DNA of 64,000 nucleotides from Clostridiales bacterium Firm_09 (GTDB taxonomy: Bacteria; Bacillota; Clostridia; Christensenellales; DTU072), in the NCBI GenBank assembly GCA_001604065.1, contig LVAO01000006.1, forward strand, positions 124,001-188,000, in the 5' to 3' direction. This document shows positions 39,522-47,761 of the stretch, in pieces (within the stretch, counting starts at the first letter, position 1; every line of letters begins with the position of its first letter). The notes under the pieces are model-generated. The model searched no databases, was not told the DNA's origin, and saw only the letters and a list, made by a program, of their open reading frames with translations. Both the position numbers and the translations under genes were made by a program.

Positions 39522-40352
39522 TTATCTCAAATCCTGTGTCGCTACGCCCTGCATATCGTCAAAATCCTGATTTTCGCCGCACATGCTCCAAATAAAAGTA
39601 TAATCGCGCGTCCCGACGCCGCTGTGAATGGACCAGCTTGGCGAAATAACTGCCTGTCTGTTCTGGACGACGATATGTCTTGTTTCGGCAGGGCTTCCCA
39701 TCATATGAAAAACAACGTTTTTCTCCGGGATATCAAAATACAGATATACCTCCATGCGCCTTTCATGCGTATGGACAGGCATGGTATTCCAGTTGCTCCC
39801 TTCGTTCAAAACGGTCAGTCCCATTGTGAGCTGGCAGGTAGGCACCTTGGATGGTATGATATACTTATTGATGGTCCGCCTGTTGCACTCCTTCTGGGAA
39901 CCCAACTCCAGATGCACCGCATCTTCAAGCGGAATGAATTTTGCCGGATATTCTTTGTGCGCCGGCGTGGAACAGAAATAGAAATATGCCGGGCACTCCG
40001 GATTGTCCGATGAAAACACAATATCCTTTATGCCTCTGCCGAGGTAAAGGCAGTCATATTTCTTCATTCTGTAATCGATACCGTCGGCAGCGACGACTCC
40101 TTCTCCGCCGATATTGATGACGCCCATTTCACGGCGCTCCAGAAAATATTCCGCAGCAAGCTCTTCGCCTGCTTTCAGCCTTAATTTTTGTATCACAGGC
40201 AACGCACCGCCGACAATAATTCTATCAATATGAGAATATGTACAGCTGACGGTATCGGTAATGAACAAACTTTCTATCAAAAAATTTGCACGCATTTCTT
40301 CGGTATTCATGCGCATAAATTCCTTTTTCGATACTGCGTAACGAATATCCAT
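39522..40352 (-). CDS. kduI: 5-dehydro-4-deoxy-D-glucuronate isomerase (KduI)
   Basis: Isomerises the open-chain product of unsaturated galacturonate to the KduD substrate. A cupin-fold enzyme of 276 residues; the zinc site is in MPVHTHERRMEVYLYF (His, His, Glu) and SIHSGVGTRDYTFIW (His). The start MDIRYAVSKKEFMRMNTE is typical. AAGGAG lies before the ATG, and a small hairpin (GTAGC/GCTAC, 40367-40380) sits in the 33-base gap after the regulator. Confidence 0.95.
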   Translation of the reverse strand: MDIRYAVSKKEFMRMNTEEMRANFLIESLFITDTVSCTYSHIDRIIVGGALPVIQKLRLKAGEELAAEYFLERREMGVINIGGEGVVAADGIDYRMKKYDCLYLGRGIKDIVFSSDNPECPAYFYFCSTPAHKEYPAKFIPLEDAVHLELGSQKECNRRTINKYIIPSKVPTCQLTMGLTVLNEGSNWNTMPVHTHERRMEVYLYFDIPEKNVVFHMMGSPAETRHIVVQNRQAVISPSWSIHSGVGTRDYTFIWSMCGENQDFDDMQGVATQDLR

Positions 40353-40385
40353 TTTGTTCTCCTTTTTTGTAGCTAAAGCTACTTT

Positions 40386-41141
40386 TTATAGTTTTCCATA
40401 TTGTCTGCTGATCATCTTGGCACTTTCCAGAATCATCGCTCGGGCGTTTTCGTCCGTCAGCAAAGAAATTTCGTGTGATGAGATGCTGATCGCGCCCAGG
40501 ACCTTGCCGTAACTGTCAAAAATCGGGGTTGCGATGCAATATACCCCTTCTTCATGTTCGGCATTATCGCGCGTGATCAGTGTTTTTCTCGCTTCCGTAA
40601 GTTCTCTCTGGAGTCCCATGATATCCAACGTGTTGGGCGTAAATTTGCGCGGCAGCAGCCTTCTGTAATATTCAATCAGTTCTTTCTCCTGCAGCCCGAG
40701 CAGCAGACTCTTGCCCAAGGCGCTGCAATAAAGTTCTATCGTCTTGCCTATCTGCGAATAGGTGCAGGCATAGGTATGCGGCAGAATTTTTTCTATATAT
40801 ACTGCATAATCGCCCTGCTTCACTGCGATATGTCCGGTTACGTTAAGCTTTACGACCATATCTCTGAGGTAAGGTCCTGCGACTTCGCGCAGATCCAGTT
40901 TTGCCGCATAGCTTCCGGCGATTGCAATAAAGCGGTAGCCAAGCTTATATTTGTCTGTTGCCTCATCTTTGGACAGATAATTGTTTGCGACAAGTGCGGT
41001 TACCGTACGGTGAACGGTGCTTTTGGGCAGCCCCACTTCGCGGGCCAGCTCCGATATTCCCACGCCCTGACGGTATCCGGCAATTTTTTCTATAATATTG
41101 AAGATTCTGTCAACCGATTGTACACTGCTTTCTTTTGTCAT
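40386..41141 (-). CDS. IclR-family regulator (KdgR-like) of the pectin cluster
   Basis: 251 residues: an N-terminal winged helix (GISELAREVGLPKSTVHRTV at about 28-47) and a C-terminal IclR effector domain with YSQIGKTIELYCSALGKSLL and the late EEGVYCIATPIFDSYG. KdgR, the pectin-pathway repressor, belongs to this family and binds a deoxyketogluconate. The gene lies between the GH105 hydrolase and kduI on one transcript, so it most likely controls this cluster. AGGAAG precedes the ATG, 3 bases after the GH105 stop. Confidence 0.9.
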   Translation of the reverse strand: MTKESSVQSVDRIFNIIEKIAGYRQGVGISELAREVGLPKSTVHRTVTALVANNYLSKDEATDKYKLGYRFIAIAGSYAAKLDLREVAGPYLRDMVVKLNVTGHIAVKQGDYAVYIEKILPHTYACTYSQIGKTIELYCSALGKSLLLGLQEKELIEYYRRLLPRKFTPNTLDIMGLQRELTEARKTLITRDNAEHEEGVYCIATPIFDSYGKVLGAISISSHEISLLTDENARAMILESAKMISRQYGKL

Positions 41142-41144
41142 ATT

Positions 41145-42197
41145 TTACTTCCTGTTGAGATATTTCTGTTTATTGATGGCTGCAAGCACCAGTGCCGCGA
41201 CGCCGTAATTCCAGTTTCTGCCGCGAGGCATTCGTTTGTACCACGTATAAGGGATAATTTTCATCGGTACGGTCGGGCGTGAAATCTCGGGGAAAAATAC
41301 TCCTCCGTCCTCATAAATTATGCTGCCTTCGCATGCCTCGTATGCCTTCATGGCGGGGGCAAGAAATACGCTTTCGTCCAGTATGCCCTGTGCGATGCCA
41401 TCCAGCCAACCGCCCGCAATAAGCGCAGTCGCAGAGAGTTCACGATATGTTTTGCCTACTTTATTGAAGACGGTTTCAAACGCGCCGTCTGCACGCTGAT
41501 ATCTGAGAAGAGCGGCAGAGGTCTGTTGAAAAATCTTTATAATTTCGGCAGATTTCGGATGTTCTTTCCCCAGTATTTCTGCAATCATCGGCAGCGCGGC
41601 GATGACCCAGCCGTTTCCCCTGCCCCAAAATATCTTGCGGCGCGGATAATGCGTATGCTGTTTTACGCGATAGGAGTGATACCAAAGATGTTCATCTTTA
41701 TCCATAAGATATTTTGCAAACTGTCCGGGCAGGCGTGCGCCGTATTCCAGAAGCTCCCTGTCGCCTTCTTCTTTGCCGTACAATACGGTAAATACTCCGA
41801 ACATCATCAGGCTGTCCACCCATACAGAAAAGGGATAATCCTTTGCATCCTTGCTTGTCCCGAAATGATTCGGAAGGTCTTCGATGATTTTGTCCGTATT
41901 CTTGATGTAGTTGATAACCTTATCTGTCAGAGCCTTATAACGTACATCGCCTGTTTTTCTTTGGAGGAAGTAAGAGGCGAGACCGGGTGCGGCAGTGTCC
42001 GAACTGTTGATTTCTGGCGTATGCGCCACATGCCGGTCAATGTACCGTTTGACAAAAGGATAATATCTGTCTTCGCCAAGATAAGAGTCCAGTCTGGTCA
42101 ATGCATAGGCAAAAAGCCCCTCACCCCAGCCCCATCGCTTTTCTTCTGGTATCCATACCTTGACAAGATAATCGCACAAATCCAATATTTTCTTCAT
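41145..42197 (-). CDS. Unsaturated rhamnogalacturonyl hydrolase, glycoside hydrolase family 105
   Basis: Removes the 4,5-unsaturated galacturonate left by pectate or rhamnogalacturonan lyases. The 350 residues form an alpha/alpha barrel with WVDSLMMFGVF carrying the likely catalytic Asp, HYPRRKIFWGRGNGWVIAAL, and ATALIAGGWLDGI late, as in YteR/YesR. There is no signal peptide, so oligomers must be imported, but no transporter is in the window. First gene of the cluster, with a strong promoter. The ATG at 42197 directly follows an in-frame GTG; either may be used. Confidence 0.92.
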   Translation of the reverse strand: MKKILDLCDYLVKVWIPEEKRWGWGEGLFAYALTRLDSYLGEDRYYPFVKRYIDRHVAHTPEINSSDTAAPGLASYFLQRKTGDVRYKALTDKVINYIKNTDKIIEDLPNHFGTSKDAKDYPFSVWVDSLMMFGVFTVLYGKEEGDRELLEYGARLPGQFAKYLMDKDEHLWYHSYRVKQHTHYPRRKIFWGRGNGWVIAALPMIAEILGKEHPKSAEIIKIFQQTSAALLRYQRADGAFETVFNKVGKTYRELSATALIAGGWLDGIAQGILDESVFLAPAMKAYEACEGSIIYEDGGVFFPEISRPTVPMKIIPYTWYKRMPRGRNWNYGVAALVLAAINKQKYLNRK

Positions 42198-42217
42198 CAC
42201 GTACCGCCTGTCGGAAC

Positions 42218-42227
42218 ATTGTTTCTA
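42218..42227 (-). promoter_or_regulatory. TAGAAACAAT start-site motif, copy 1 (candidate IclR operator)
   Basis: TAGAAACAAT on the minus strand overlaps the start site of the GH105 promoter. It is part of the near-palindrome GAAACAATGTTCC. GAAAC...GTTTC halves are known in KdgR operators, so the IclR regulator of this operon is the natural candidate. Confidence 0.5.
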
Positions 42228-42231
42228 TATT

Positions 42232-42260
42232 ATTATATCATCAATTTTGCAGCCGGTCAA
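42232..42260 (-). promoter_or_regulatory. Promoter of the GH105-iclR-kduI-kduD operon
   Basis: TTGACC (42255-42260), 17 bases, TATAAT (42232-42237) on the minus strand, with a TGA just before the -10 box that makes it an extended -10. The likely start near 42225 falls inside the TAGAAACAAT motif. Confidence 0.8.
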
Positions 42261-42280
42261 CCACGGATATACAATTTTAC

Positions 42281-42310
42281 TTGTTTCATCTGTTTTCGGT
42301 ATGGTATACT
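42281..42310 (+). promoter_or_regulatory. Promoter of the acyl-CoA synthetase gene
   Basis: TTGTTT (42281-42286), an 18-base spacer and TATACT (42305-42310), with TGG before the -10 box as an extended -10 element. Confidence 0.65.
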
Positions 42311-42319
42311 AGAAACAAT
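42310..42319 (+). promoter_or_regulatory. TAGAAACAAT start-site motif, copy 2
   Basis: The same ten bases as at 42218-42227, in the opposite orientation, directly after the -10 box of the divergent promoter. Each copy sits at the transcription start of its own promoter. Confidence 0.5.
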
Positions 42320-42340
42320 CATTTTACGTAGGAAAACCGT

Positions 42341-43990
42341 ATGAATTTATTATCCAGATATATTGAGCGCGTCGATTTTGAAGATTATCAGGATTTTATA
42401 AAACATTTCCGGTACAAGACAATCACCGATTTCAATTTTGGCTACGATGTCGTAGACGAATATGCGCGCATCTCCCCTGACAAACGTGCAATCGTATGGT
42501 GCAACAGTGCGGGAGAAGAACGCATCATCACCTTCGGCGAACTCAAAAAGCTTTCGGACCGGGCGGCAAATATGTTTTTGGCGATGGGCATCGGTAAAGG
42601 CGATTTTGTAATGACCATGCTCAACCGTCGTTACGAATATTATATCATCAATATCGCGCTCTGCAAAATCGGCGCTGTTCTGGTGCCCGCGACCTATCTG
42701 CTTACAGTAAAAGATATAGAATACCGCTGCAACAGCGCCGGAATAAAAATGCTTATATGCATCAACGAAAAGGATGTGACCGATTACATCAACGAAGCCG
42801 CTCCCGCTTGTCCCTCTCTGCGCTATAAAATGACAATCGGGGATTGTGAAGGATACCTTGATTTCCATAAAGAACTTGACAAATATTCCGATGTTCTTCC
42901 GGCTCTTCCTCGTCCTGCGATTACCGATACCATGATCGTATATTTTACCTCCGGAACAACAGGCTATCCCAAAATGGTCATGCACAATTTCTTGTATCCT
43001 CTGGGCCATGTGATGACCGCCTATTACTGGCAATCCGTTGTGGACGATGGTCTTCATTTTACCATGGCAGAAAGCGGTTGGGCAAAATTCAGCTGGGGCA
43101 AACTCTATGGACAATGGCTTGCAGGTTCGGCAGTATTCAACTATGATTATTACGGAAGGTTCACACCGACAGACGTGCTTCCTCTCCTGTCGAAATATAA
43201 AATCACGACTTTCTGCGCGCCGCCCACAATCTATCGTTTTTTTATCCGTGAAGATCTTTCGCATGTTGATTTTTCATCTCTGGTCCGAATGACAACAGCG
43301 GGCGAACCCTTGAATCCGGAAGTCTTCCGTCAGATCTATGAACTGACAGGATTGCAGATTCACGAAGGCTTCGGCCAGACCGAAAGTGCGGTAATTCTTT
43401 GTGCGTCACGCTACTGCAAAGCCGTTCCGGGCAGTCTTGGATTGCCTACGGCAATCTATGATGTTGTTCTGCTGGATGACAATGATGATGTCATCACGGA
43501 AGCGGACGTGGAGGGCGAAATCTGCATCAGGCTCAAAGACAATCAATTCGGGCTTCTTTGCGGCTATTATAAAGACCCCGAACGCACAAAAGATGCACTC
43601 GAAACCGGCTATTATCATACCGGAGATCTTGCCCGCCGCGATGAGAACGGTTATTATTGGTTTGTCGGAAGAAAGGATGATATCATTAAATCCAGCGGCT
43701 ATCGTATCGGGCCTTTTGAAGTCGAAAGTGCGCTCATGGAACATCCCGCGGTATTGGAATGTGCGATTACCGGTGTTCCCCATCCCGAGCGCGGACAGAT
43801 TGTCAAAGCAACCATAATATTAAACAAGGGTTACGAGCCTTCCGATGCATTGACCAAAGAATTGCAGGAACACGTCAAGCATGCGACTGCGCCCTACAAA
43901 TATCCCCGCGTCATAGAATACGTCAAAGAGCTTCCGAAGACCATCAGCGGGAAGATCAAACGCAAGGACATCCGAAAATCGGATAAATAG
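42341..43990 (+). CDS. AMP-forming acyl-CoA synthetase (ACSM/acetyl-CoA synthetase-like)
   Basis: Activates a carboxylic acid to its CoA thioester through an acyl-AMP. The 549 residues show the phosphate loop YFTSGTTGYPKMVMH (about 205-219), GFGQTESAV, YHTGDLARRDENGYYWFVGR, and the C-terminal KTISGKIKRKD with the catalytic Lys. The layout resembles medium-chain or acetate-like ligases. The substrate cannot be told. TAGGA lies 8 bases before the ATG. It is divergent from the pectin operon and shares a start-site motif with it. A strong terminator follows. Confidence 0.88.
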   Translation: MNLLSRYIERVDFEDYQDFIKHFRYKTITDFNFGYDVVDEYARISPDKRAIVWCNSAGEERIITFGELKKLSDRAANMFLAMGIGKGDFVMTMLNRRYEYYIINIALCKIGAVLVPATYLLTVKDIEYRCNSAGIKMLICINEKDVTDYINEAAPACPSLRYKMTIGDCEGYLDFHKELDKYSDVLPALPRPAITDTMIVYFTSGTTGYPKMVMHNFLYPLGHVMTAYYWQSVVDDGLHFTMAESGWAKFSWGKLYGQWLAGSAVFNYDYYGRFTPTDVLPLLSKYKITTFCAPPTIYRFFIREDLSHVDFSSLVRMTTAGEPLNPEVFRQIYELTGLQIHEGFGQTESAVILCASRYCKAVPGSLGLPTAIYDVVLLDDNDDVITEADVEGEICIRLKDNQFGLLCGYYKDPERTKDALETGYYHTGDLARRDENGYYWFVGRKDDIIKSSGYRIGPFEVESALMEHPAVLECAITGVPHPERGQIVKATIILNKGYEPSDALTKELQEHVKHATAPYKYPRVIEYVKELPKTISGKIKRKDIRKSDK

Positions 43991-44014
43991 CATCCCGATC
44001 AAAACAGAACAATC

Positions 44015-44064
44015 AAAAAGCGTTACGCCTTGTCATGAATTCTTCATACTGCGTAACGCTTTTT
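44015..44064. terminator. Bidirectional terminator between acyl-CoA synthetase and hom
   Basis: AAAAAGCGTTACGC (44015-44028) and GCGTAACGCTTTTT (44051-44064) form a perfect 14-bp stem with a 22-base loop between convergent genes. The loop is longer than usual. Confidence 0.8.
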
Positions 44065-44114
44065 ATAATAATAAGGATTCCGACCCGTCAATCGGGTCGC
44101 CTTATGCGGGTTTC

Positions 44115-45380
44115 TCAATCGACCAATCGGATCACCGCATCTATATTTTTGACTTCATTCAATGATTTGATTTCGCTGACGGCGCGCATGAAATTCTTTT
44201 CGCTGTTCTTGTGGCTCAGGAAGATGACCGAAGCGGAGTCTCCGCCCTGTTTCTGCTGCATCGCATCAATGCTCACTTCGTATTTTGCAAATACTCCGGT
44301 TATTTTTGCCAGTACGCCGCTCCTGTCTTCAACGGTCATGCGGATATAATATTTGCATTCAAAATCGTCCGTAAAATCCGCATCCTTGCAGTTTTCGAAC
44401 ACCGTCAGGGTATGTTCGACCTGCTTTGAGCAATATACAATATCGGATACAATTGCGGAGCCCGTGGGCAGATCGCCTGCGCCTCTTCCGTACAGCATGA
44501 TATCCCCGACATTGTCTCCCACAATCATGACCGCATTGAAGCTGCCTTTTACAGAAGCCAACGGATGGTTGTTCGGGAGAAACGCCGGATGCACGCGCAC
44601 CTCCACCTTGCCATTAATCAGTTTGCCGATAGCGAGAAGCTTAAGAGTAAAACCAAACTCCTTGCCGATTTCCATATCGACTTTGCTGACCTTGCTGATG
44701 CCTTCGCGATATATTTTTTCAAGCGGAATCTTTTTGTGAAACGCGAGTGTCGAGAGAATGGAAAGCTTGTACATGCTGTCGAAGCCGTCAACGTCTGCCG
44801 AAGGATTGGCTTCCGCATATCCAAGCTTCTGGGCTTCCTTCAGCACGTCGGCATATTCCATTCCCTTGTCTGCCATATTGGTGAGGATATAGTTGGTAGT
44901 TCCGTTGACAATTCCCATGATGGACAGGATATTGTTGCCCTGCATGCTTTCCTGCAGCGTGCGGATAATGGGCACGCCGCCGACGCAGGATGCTTCAAAA
45001 TACAATCCGGCATTCCCTTCTTTTGCTGCCGCTTCCAGTTCATACCAGCTTTTGGCAAACATTTCTTTATTGGATGTGACAACACTCTTCCCCGCCTTCA
45101 GAGAAGCGATCAAAAACGAGCGGGCAGGTTCGATACCTCCAAAAAACTCTGCAACAATACTGATATCAGGATTTCTGACAATATTGTTGATGTCCGTGGA
45201 TACTTTGCTTTTATCAATTCCCAGAGCCTCGGCCTTAGCTATATCCTTTTCGAGAACATGCAGCACTTCAATATCCACACCATAATAATTTTTGATATAT
45301 TCATGGTTTTTTTGTAATATTTTATAGGTTCCCGAGCCGACAACGCCCAACCCGAGAAGCGCGATTCCGACTTTTTTCAT
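44115..45380 (-). CDS. hom: Homoserine dehydrogenase with C-terminal ACT domain
   Basis: Reduces aspartate semialdehyde to homoserine for threonine and methionine synthesis. The 421 residues have the NAD(P) loop ALLGLGVVGSGTY at the start, GYAEANPSADVDGFDS with catalytic acidic residues (about 190-205), and an ACT domain from about 345 (YIRMTVEDRSGVLAKITGVF) for feedback control, probably by threonine. The ATG at 45380 is used; AGGAGG lies about 11 bases upstream. It follows coaX in the same direction. Confidence 0.95.
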   Translation of the reverse strand: MKKVGIALLGLGVVGSGTYKILQKNHEYIKNYYGVDIEVLHVLEKDIAKAEALGIDKSKVSTDINNIVRNPDISIVAEFFGGIEPARSFLIASLKAGKSVVTSNKEMFAKSWYELEAAAKEGNAGLYFEASCVGGVPIIRTLQESMQGNNILSIMGIVNGTTNYILTNMADKGMEYADVLKEAQKLGYAEANPSADVDGFDSMYKLSILSTLAFHKKIPLEKIYREGISKVSKVDMEIGKEFGFTLKLLAIGKLINGKVEVRVHPAFLPNNHPLASVKGSFNAVMIVGDNVGDIMLYGRGAGDLPTGSAIVSDIVYCSKQVEHTLTVFENCKDADFTDDFECKYYIRMTVEDRSGVLAKITGVFAKYEVSIDAMQQKQGGDSASVIFLSHKNSEKNFMRAVSEIKSLNEVKNIDAVIRLVD

Positions 45381-45420
45381 CAAAAATAAAACCTCCTAAC
45401 TATGACTTGCTATGCAAACA

Positions 45421-45447
45421 AAAAAATGCTTATCCGCTAATGCGGCG
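45421..45447 (-). terminator. Weak terminator-like hairpin between coaX and hom
   Basis: CCGC-ATTA-GCGG directly after the coaX stop is followed, 7 bases on, by a run of T on the minus strand. It is a short stem and may only pause or partly end transcription, which would let hom be set apart from coaX. Confidence 0.3.
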
Positions 45448-46227
45448 TCAAGTTCGTTCATGATTCAGATCGTAAAGAATTTTCAGACCTTTCAAAGAGA
45501 GAGATCTGTCTATCACATTAAAATATTTGGTACCGCCGTCCGTCAGAAGCTGACTCATACCTCCGGTCGCGATGACCTTGACATCCTGTATACCGCATTC
45601 GGCAATCATTTCACGGATCACGCCTTCCACCAGACCAGAAAAGCCATAAATAACACCCGCCTGCATATTTTCTACCGTTGTCCTGCCGATAATCGAACGG
45701 GGACGCGCCAGCTCGATGCGCGGAAGCTTTGCCGCGGTATTCGTCAGGGACTCTGCGCTGGACTTGATGCCCGGGGCTATTGCGCCGCCCAAAAACCTGC
45801 CGTCTGCGCTGATGACTCCAAAGGTTGTCGCGCTTCCGAAGTCCACCGTGATGCATGGCCCGCCGTAGATGGAATACGCCGCGACCGCATTGACAATTCT
45901 GTCCGCGCCAAGCTCTTCCGGCACAAGATATTCTATTTTTACAGGAGATTTGAGGGATGAGGTCACCATAATCGGCTTCTGCCGCGTATAATACGTACAC
46001 ATATGCTCGATGGTGTAATTCAGTGAAGGAGCGACAGAACTGATGATAATCCCTTCCACTTGTTCAAAGGTATAGCCGGCAGAACTCAACAGATCCAAAA
46101 ATACCATGCCGTATTCGTCGGCAGTCTTGTTATGGTCTGTCGCGATGCGCCAGGTCCGAACAATCTTGTCGTCTTTGACCACGCCTATTTTAATATTGGT
46201 ATTGCCTACGTCAAGCAGAAGTACCAT
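45448..46227 (-). CDS. coaX: Type III pantothenate kinase
   Basis: First step of CoA synthesis from pantothenate. The 259 residues carry LLLDVGNTNIKIG at the start, VPEELGADRIVNAVAAY and ITVDFGSATTFGVISADG, and the second ATP-site region GFSGLVEGVI, all family motifs of the ASKHA kinase fold. This type needs a monovalent cation and is not feedback-inhibited by CoA. Neighbours give no pathway context. Confidence 0.95.
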   Translation of the reverse strand: MVLLLDVGNTNIKIGVVKDDKIVRTWRIATDHNKTADEYGMVFLDLLSSAGYTFEQVEGIIISSVAPSLNYTIEHMCTYYTRQKPIMVTSSLKSPVKIEYLVPEELGADRIVNAVAAYSIYGGPCITVDFGSATTFGVISADGRFLGGAIAPGIKSSAESLTNTAAKLPRIELARPRSIIGRTTVENMQAGVIYGFSGLVEGVIREMIAECGIQDVKVIATGGMSQLLTDGGTKYFNVIDRSLSLKGLKILYDLNHERT

Positions 46228-46388
46228 TGAACACCGGATCCAAGTAAAATTTTGTTATGAATAATATTAACATAATCAATAGGATTAGTCAATCAAACTT
46301 AGAAAGGGGAAAATAATCCCTGCAACAAACCCTGTCAAAAAAGTTGCTTTCTTTTGTGCAGAATGCTACACTGATGCAGGTACAATAT

Positions 46389-47519
46389 ATGTCTTCCTTT
46401 GCAAGGATTATCAAAAAAAACATCGTGGCCGTAATTGCTCTTCTGCTTGCGGCTTTCTCTATGCTCTTTGTCCCGCCGGATAAAGAGTATTTGCATTATT
46501 TTGACTGGAAAACATTGGTTTTTTTGTTCTCCACCATGCTGATTATCGCGGCATTCAAAAATATCCGAACGTTTACAATTATGGCAAAAAGCCTCATCCG
46601 TCGGCTTTCCAACACGCGGGGATTGGTCGCCTCTTTGGTGTTCATCACCGGCATCGGTTCCATATTTATTGCCAATGATATGGCGCTTCTTACCTTCCTG
46701 CCGCTGACACTGATTGTTTTCAAAACATGCGGGAAAGAAAAATATACCGGCCTGACCATCGCGCTTCAGACAGTCGCAGCAAATCTTGGCGGGATGATTA
46801 TGCCCTTCGGCAATCCTCAGAGCCTGTATCTTTACAGCTATTTTGATATACCCGTCGCAAAATTTCTTATTACCATGGCGCCGGCATTTATCTTGTCCAT
46901 GATTTCTCTTGCGGCGATAAGCCTGTTTATCAAAAAGGAACATGCCGAGATTATCATTGACGAACCCGTCAGGCTTGACAAAAAACGCGTCCTCATCTAT
47001 TCTCTTTTTGCCCTTATCGCATTGCTGGCGATATTCAAAGTCATCCATTATCTTATTGCCGGAGCAATTGTTGCCGGCGGCTTTCTTGTTGTTGACCGCA
47101 AGGCTTATGCCAAAGTTGATTACGGTCTGATGCTGACGTTTTCTGCATTCTTTGTGTTCTCCAACAATATGGCGCGTATCGAAACGGTCAGAACAGCAGT
47201 CACAGCCCTTACCCAAAAAAATGTTTTATTAACAGGCGTCCTCTCCTGCCAACTGATTTCCAATGTGCCTACCGCCATCTTCTTATCCAATTTCACAAAC
47301 GACTGGGATGCTCTGCTGCTTGCGGTCAATATCGGGGGTGTGGGTACCCTTGTTGCCTCTCTTGCGAGCCTGATTTCACTGAGAGAATATATTCAGGAGT
47401 ATCCCGGCAAAGCCAGAAAATATATTCTGGTCTATTCGGTTTTCAATTTTGCTTTTCTTATTCTGCTGACCGGATTAGCATATCTTCAGCTGTATTTCCT
47501 GCCTAAAGTGTTATTTTAA
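46389..47519 (+). CDS. SLC13/ArsB-like ion transporter superfamily permease
   Basis: 376 residues with about 11 hydrophobic helices in two repeated halves. FIANDMALLTFLPLTLIVF and NLGGMIMPFGNPQSLYLYSYF in the first half and SNVPTAIFLSNFTNDWDALL in the second resemble the two hairpin loops of SLC13/CitM and ArsB/NhaD carriers, where 'N.P/S' motifs bind Na+ and anion. A dicarboxylate, sulfate or arsenite substrate is possible; none is shown. The ATG at 46389 has a weak GCAGG site; in-frame starts at 46374 (ATG) and 46344 (TTG) are alternatives. Its 3' end overlaps the convergent small gene by 17 bases. Confidence 0.8.
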   Translation: MSSFARIIKKNIVAVIALLLAAFSMLFVPPDKEYLHYFDWKTLVFLFSTMLIIAAFKNIRTFTIMAKSLIRRLSNTRGLVASLVFITGIGSIFIANDMALLTFLPLTLIVFKTCGKEKYTGLTIALQTVAANLGGMIMPFGNPQSLYLYSYFDIPVAKFLITMAPAFILSMISLAAISLFIKKEHAEIIIDEPVRLDKKRVLIYSLFALIALLAIFKVIHYLIAGAIVAGGFLVVDRKAYAKVDYGLMLTFSAFFVFSNNMARIETVRTAVTALTQKNVLLTGVLSCQLISNVPTAIFLSNFTNDWDALLLAVNIGGVGTLVASLASLISLREYIQEYPGKARKYILVYSVFNFAFLILLTGLAYLQLYFLPKVLF

Positions 47520-47760
47520 CAATATCGCCGTCGGCGCTTTTTATATCAACCAAAACAAATTCTCCGATGCTTTTCTTTTTCCATTCTTTCAGCACACGAT
47601 ACAGCTCATCCGATACCTTCTGGACAGCACAAAAAGCATCCTTTGTCGCGGGGTCTCTGGATTTTGCCCCCGCACGGTAAACGACCTTCCATCGGATTAT
47701 CGAAAGTGGCGCCGGCACCCAAAGCCTGAACCCGTCCTTTTTGATTATTTTTATCTTCAT
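47503..47760 (-). CDS. Small protein resembling the C-terminal domain of the upstream XRE regulator
   Basis: 85 residues, mostly basic. The end EFVLVDIKSADGDIVKITL closely parallels the end of the preceding regulator (NLVEVTTAEGDVVHIVVE), and the start IKIIKKDGFRLWVPAPLS parallels its VRVNVPLALV. So it looks like a stand-alone copy of that SHOCT-like/YvlB-N domain. It begins 1 base after the regulator stop, and its stop lies inside the end of the convergent permease gene. Function unknown; it may modulate the regulator. Confidence 0.6.
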   Translation of the reverse strand: MKIKIIKKDGFRLWVPAPLSIIRWKVVYRAGAKSRDPATKDAFCAVQKVSDELYRVLKEWKKKSIGEFVLVDIKSADGDIVKITL

Positions 47761-47761
47761 A

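Noticed and set aside
40367-40380. GTAGC/GCTAC hairpin between the IclR gene and kduI as a terminator
   Set aside because: The T-run lies on the plus-strand side, where no gene ends. On the minus strand it is followed by A. It is at most a leader hairpin for kduI.
42350-43264. Minus-strand open frame of 304 codons opposite the acyl-CoA synthetase
   Set aside because: The synthetase carries all adenylation motifs. This frame is antisense noise.
46335-47216. Minus-strand open frame of 293 codons opposite the ion permease
   Set aside because: The permease has real membrane helices and family motifs; this frame is His/Lys/Asp-rich and has no domain.
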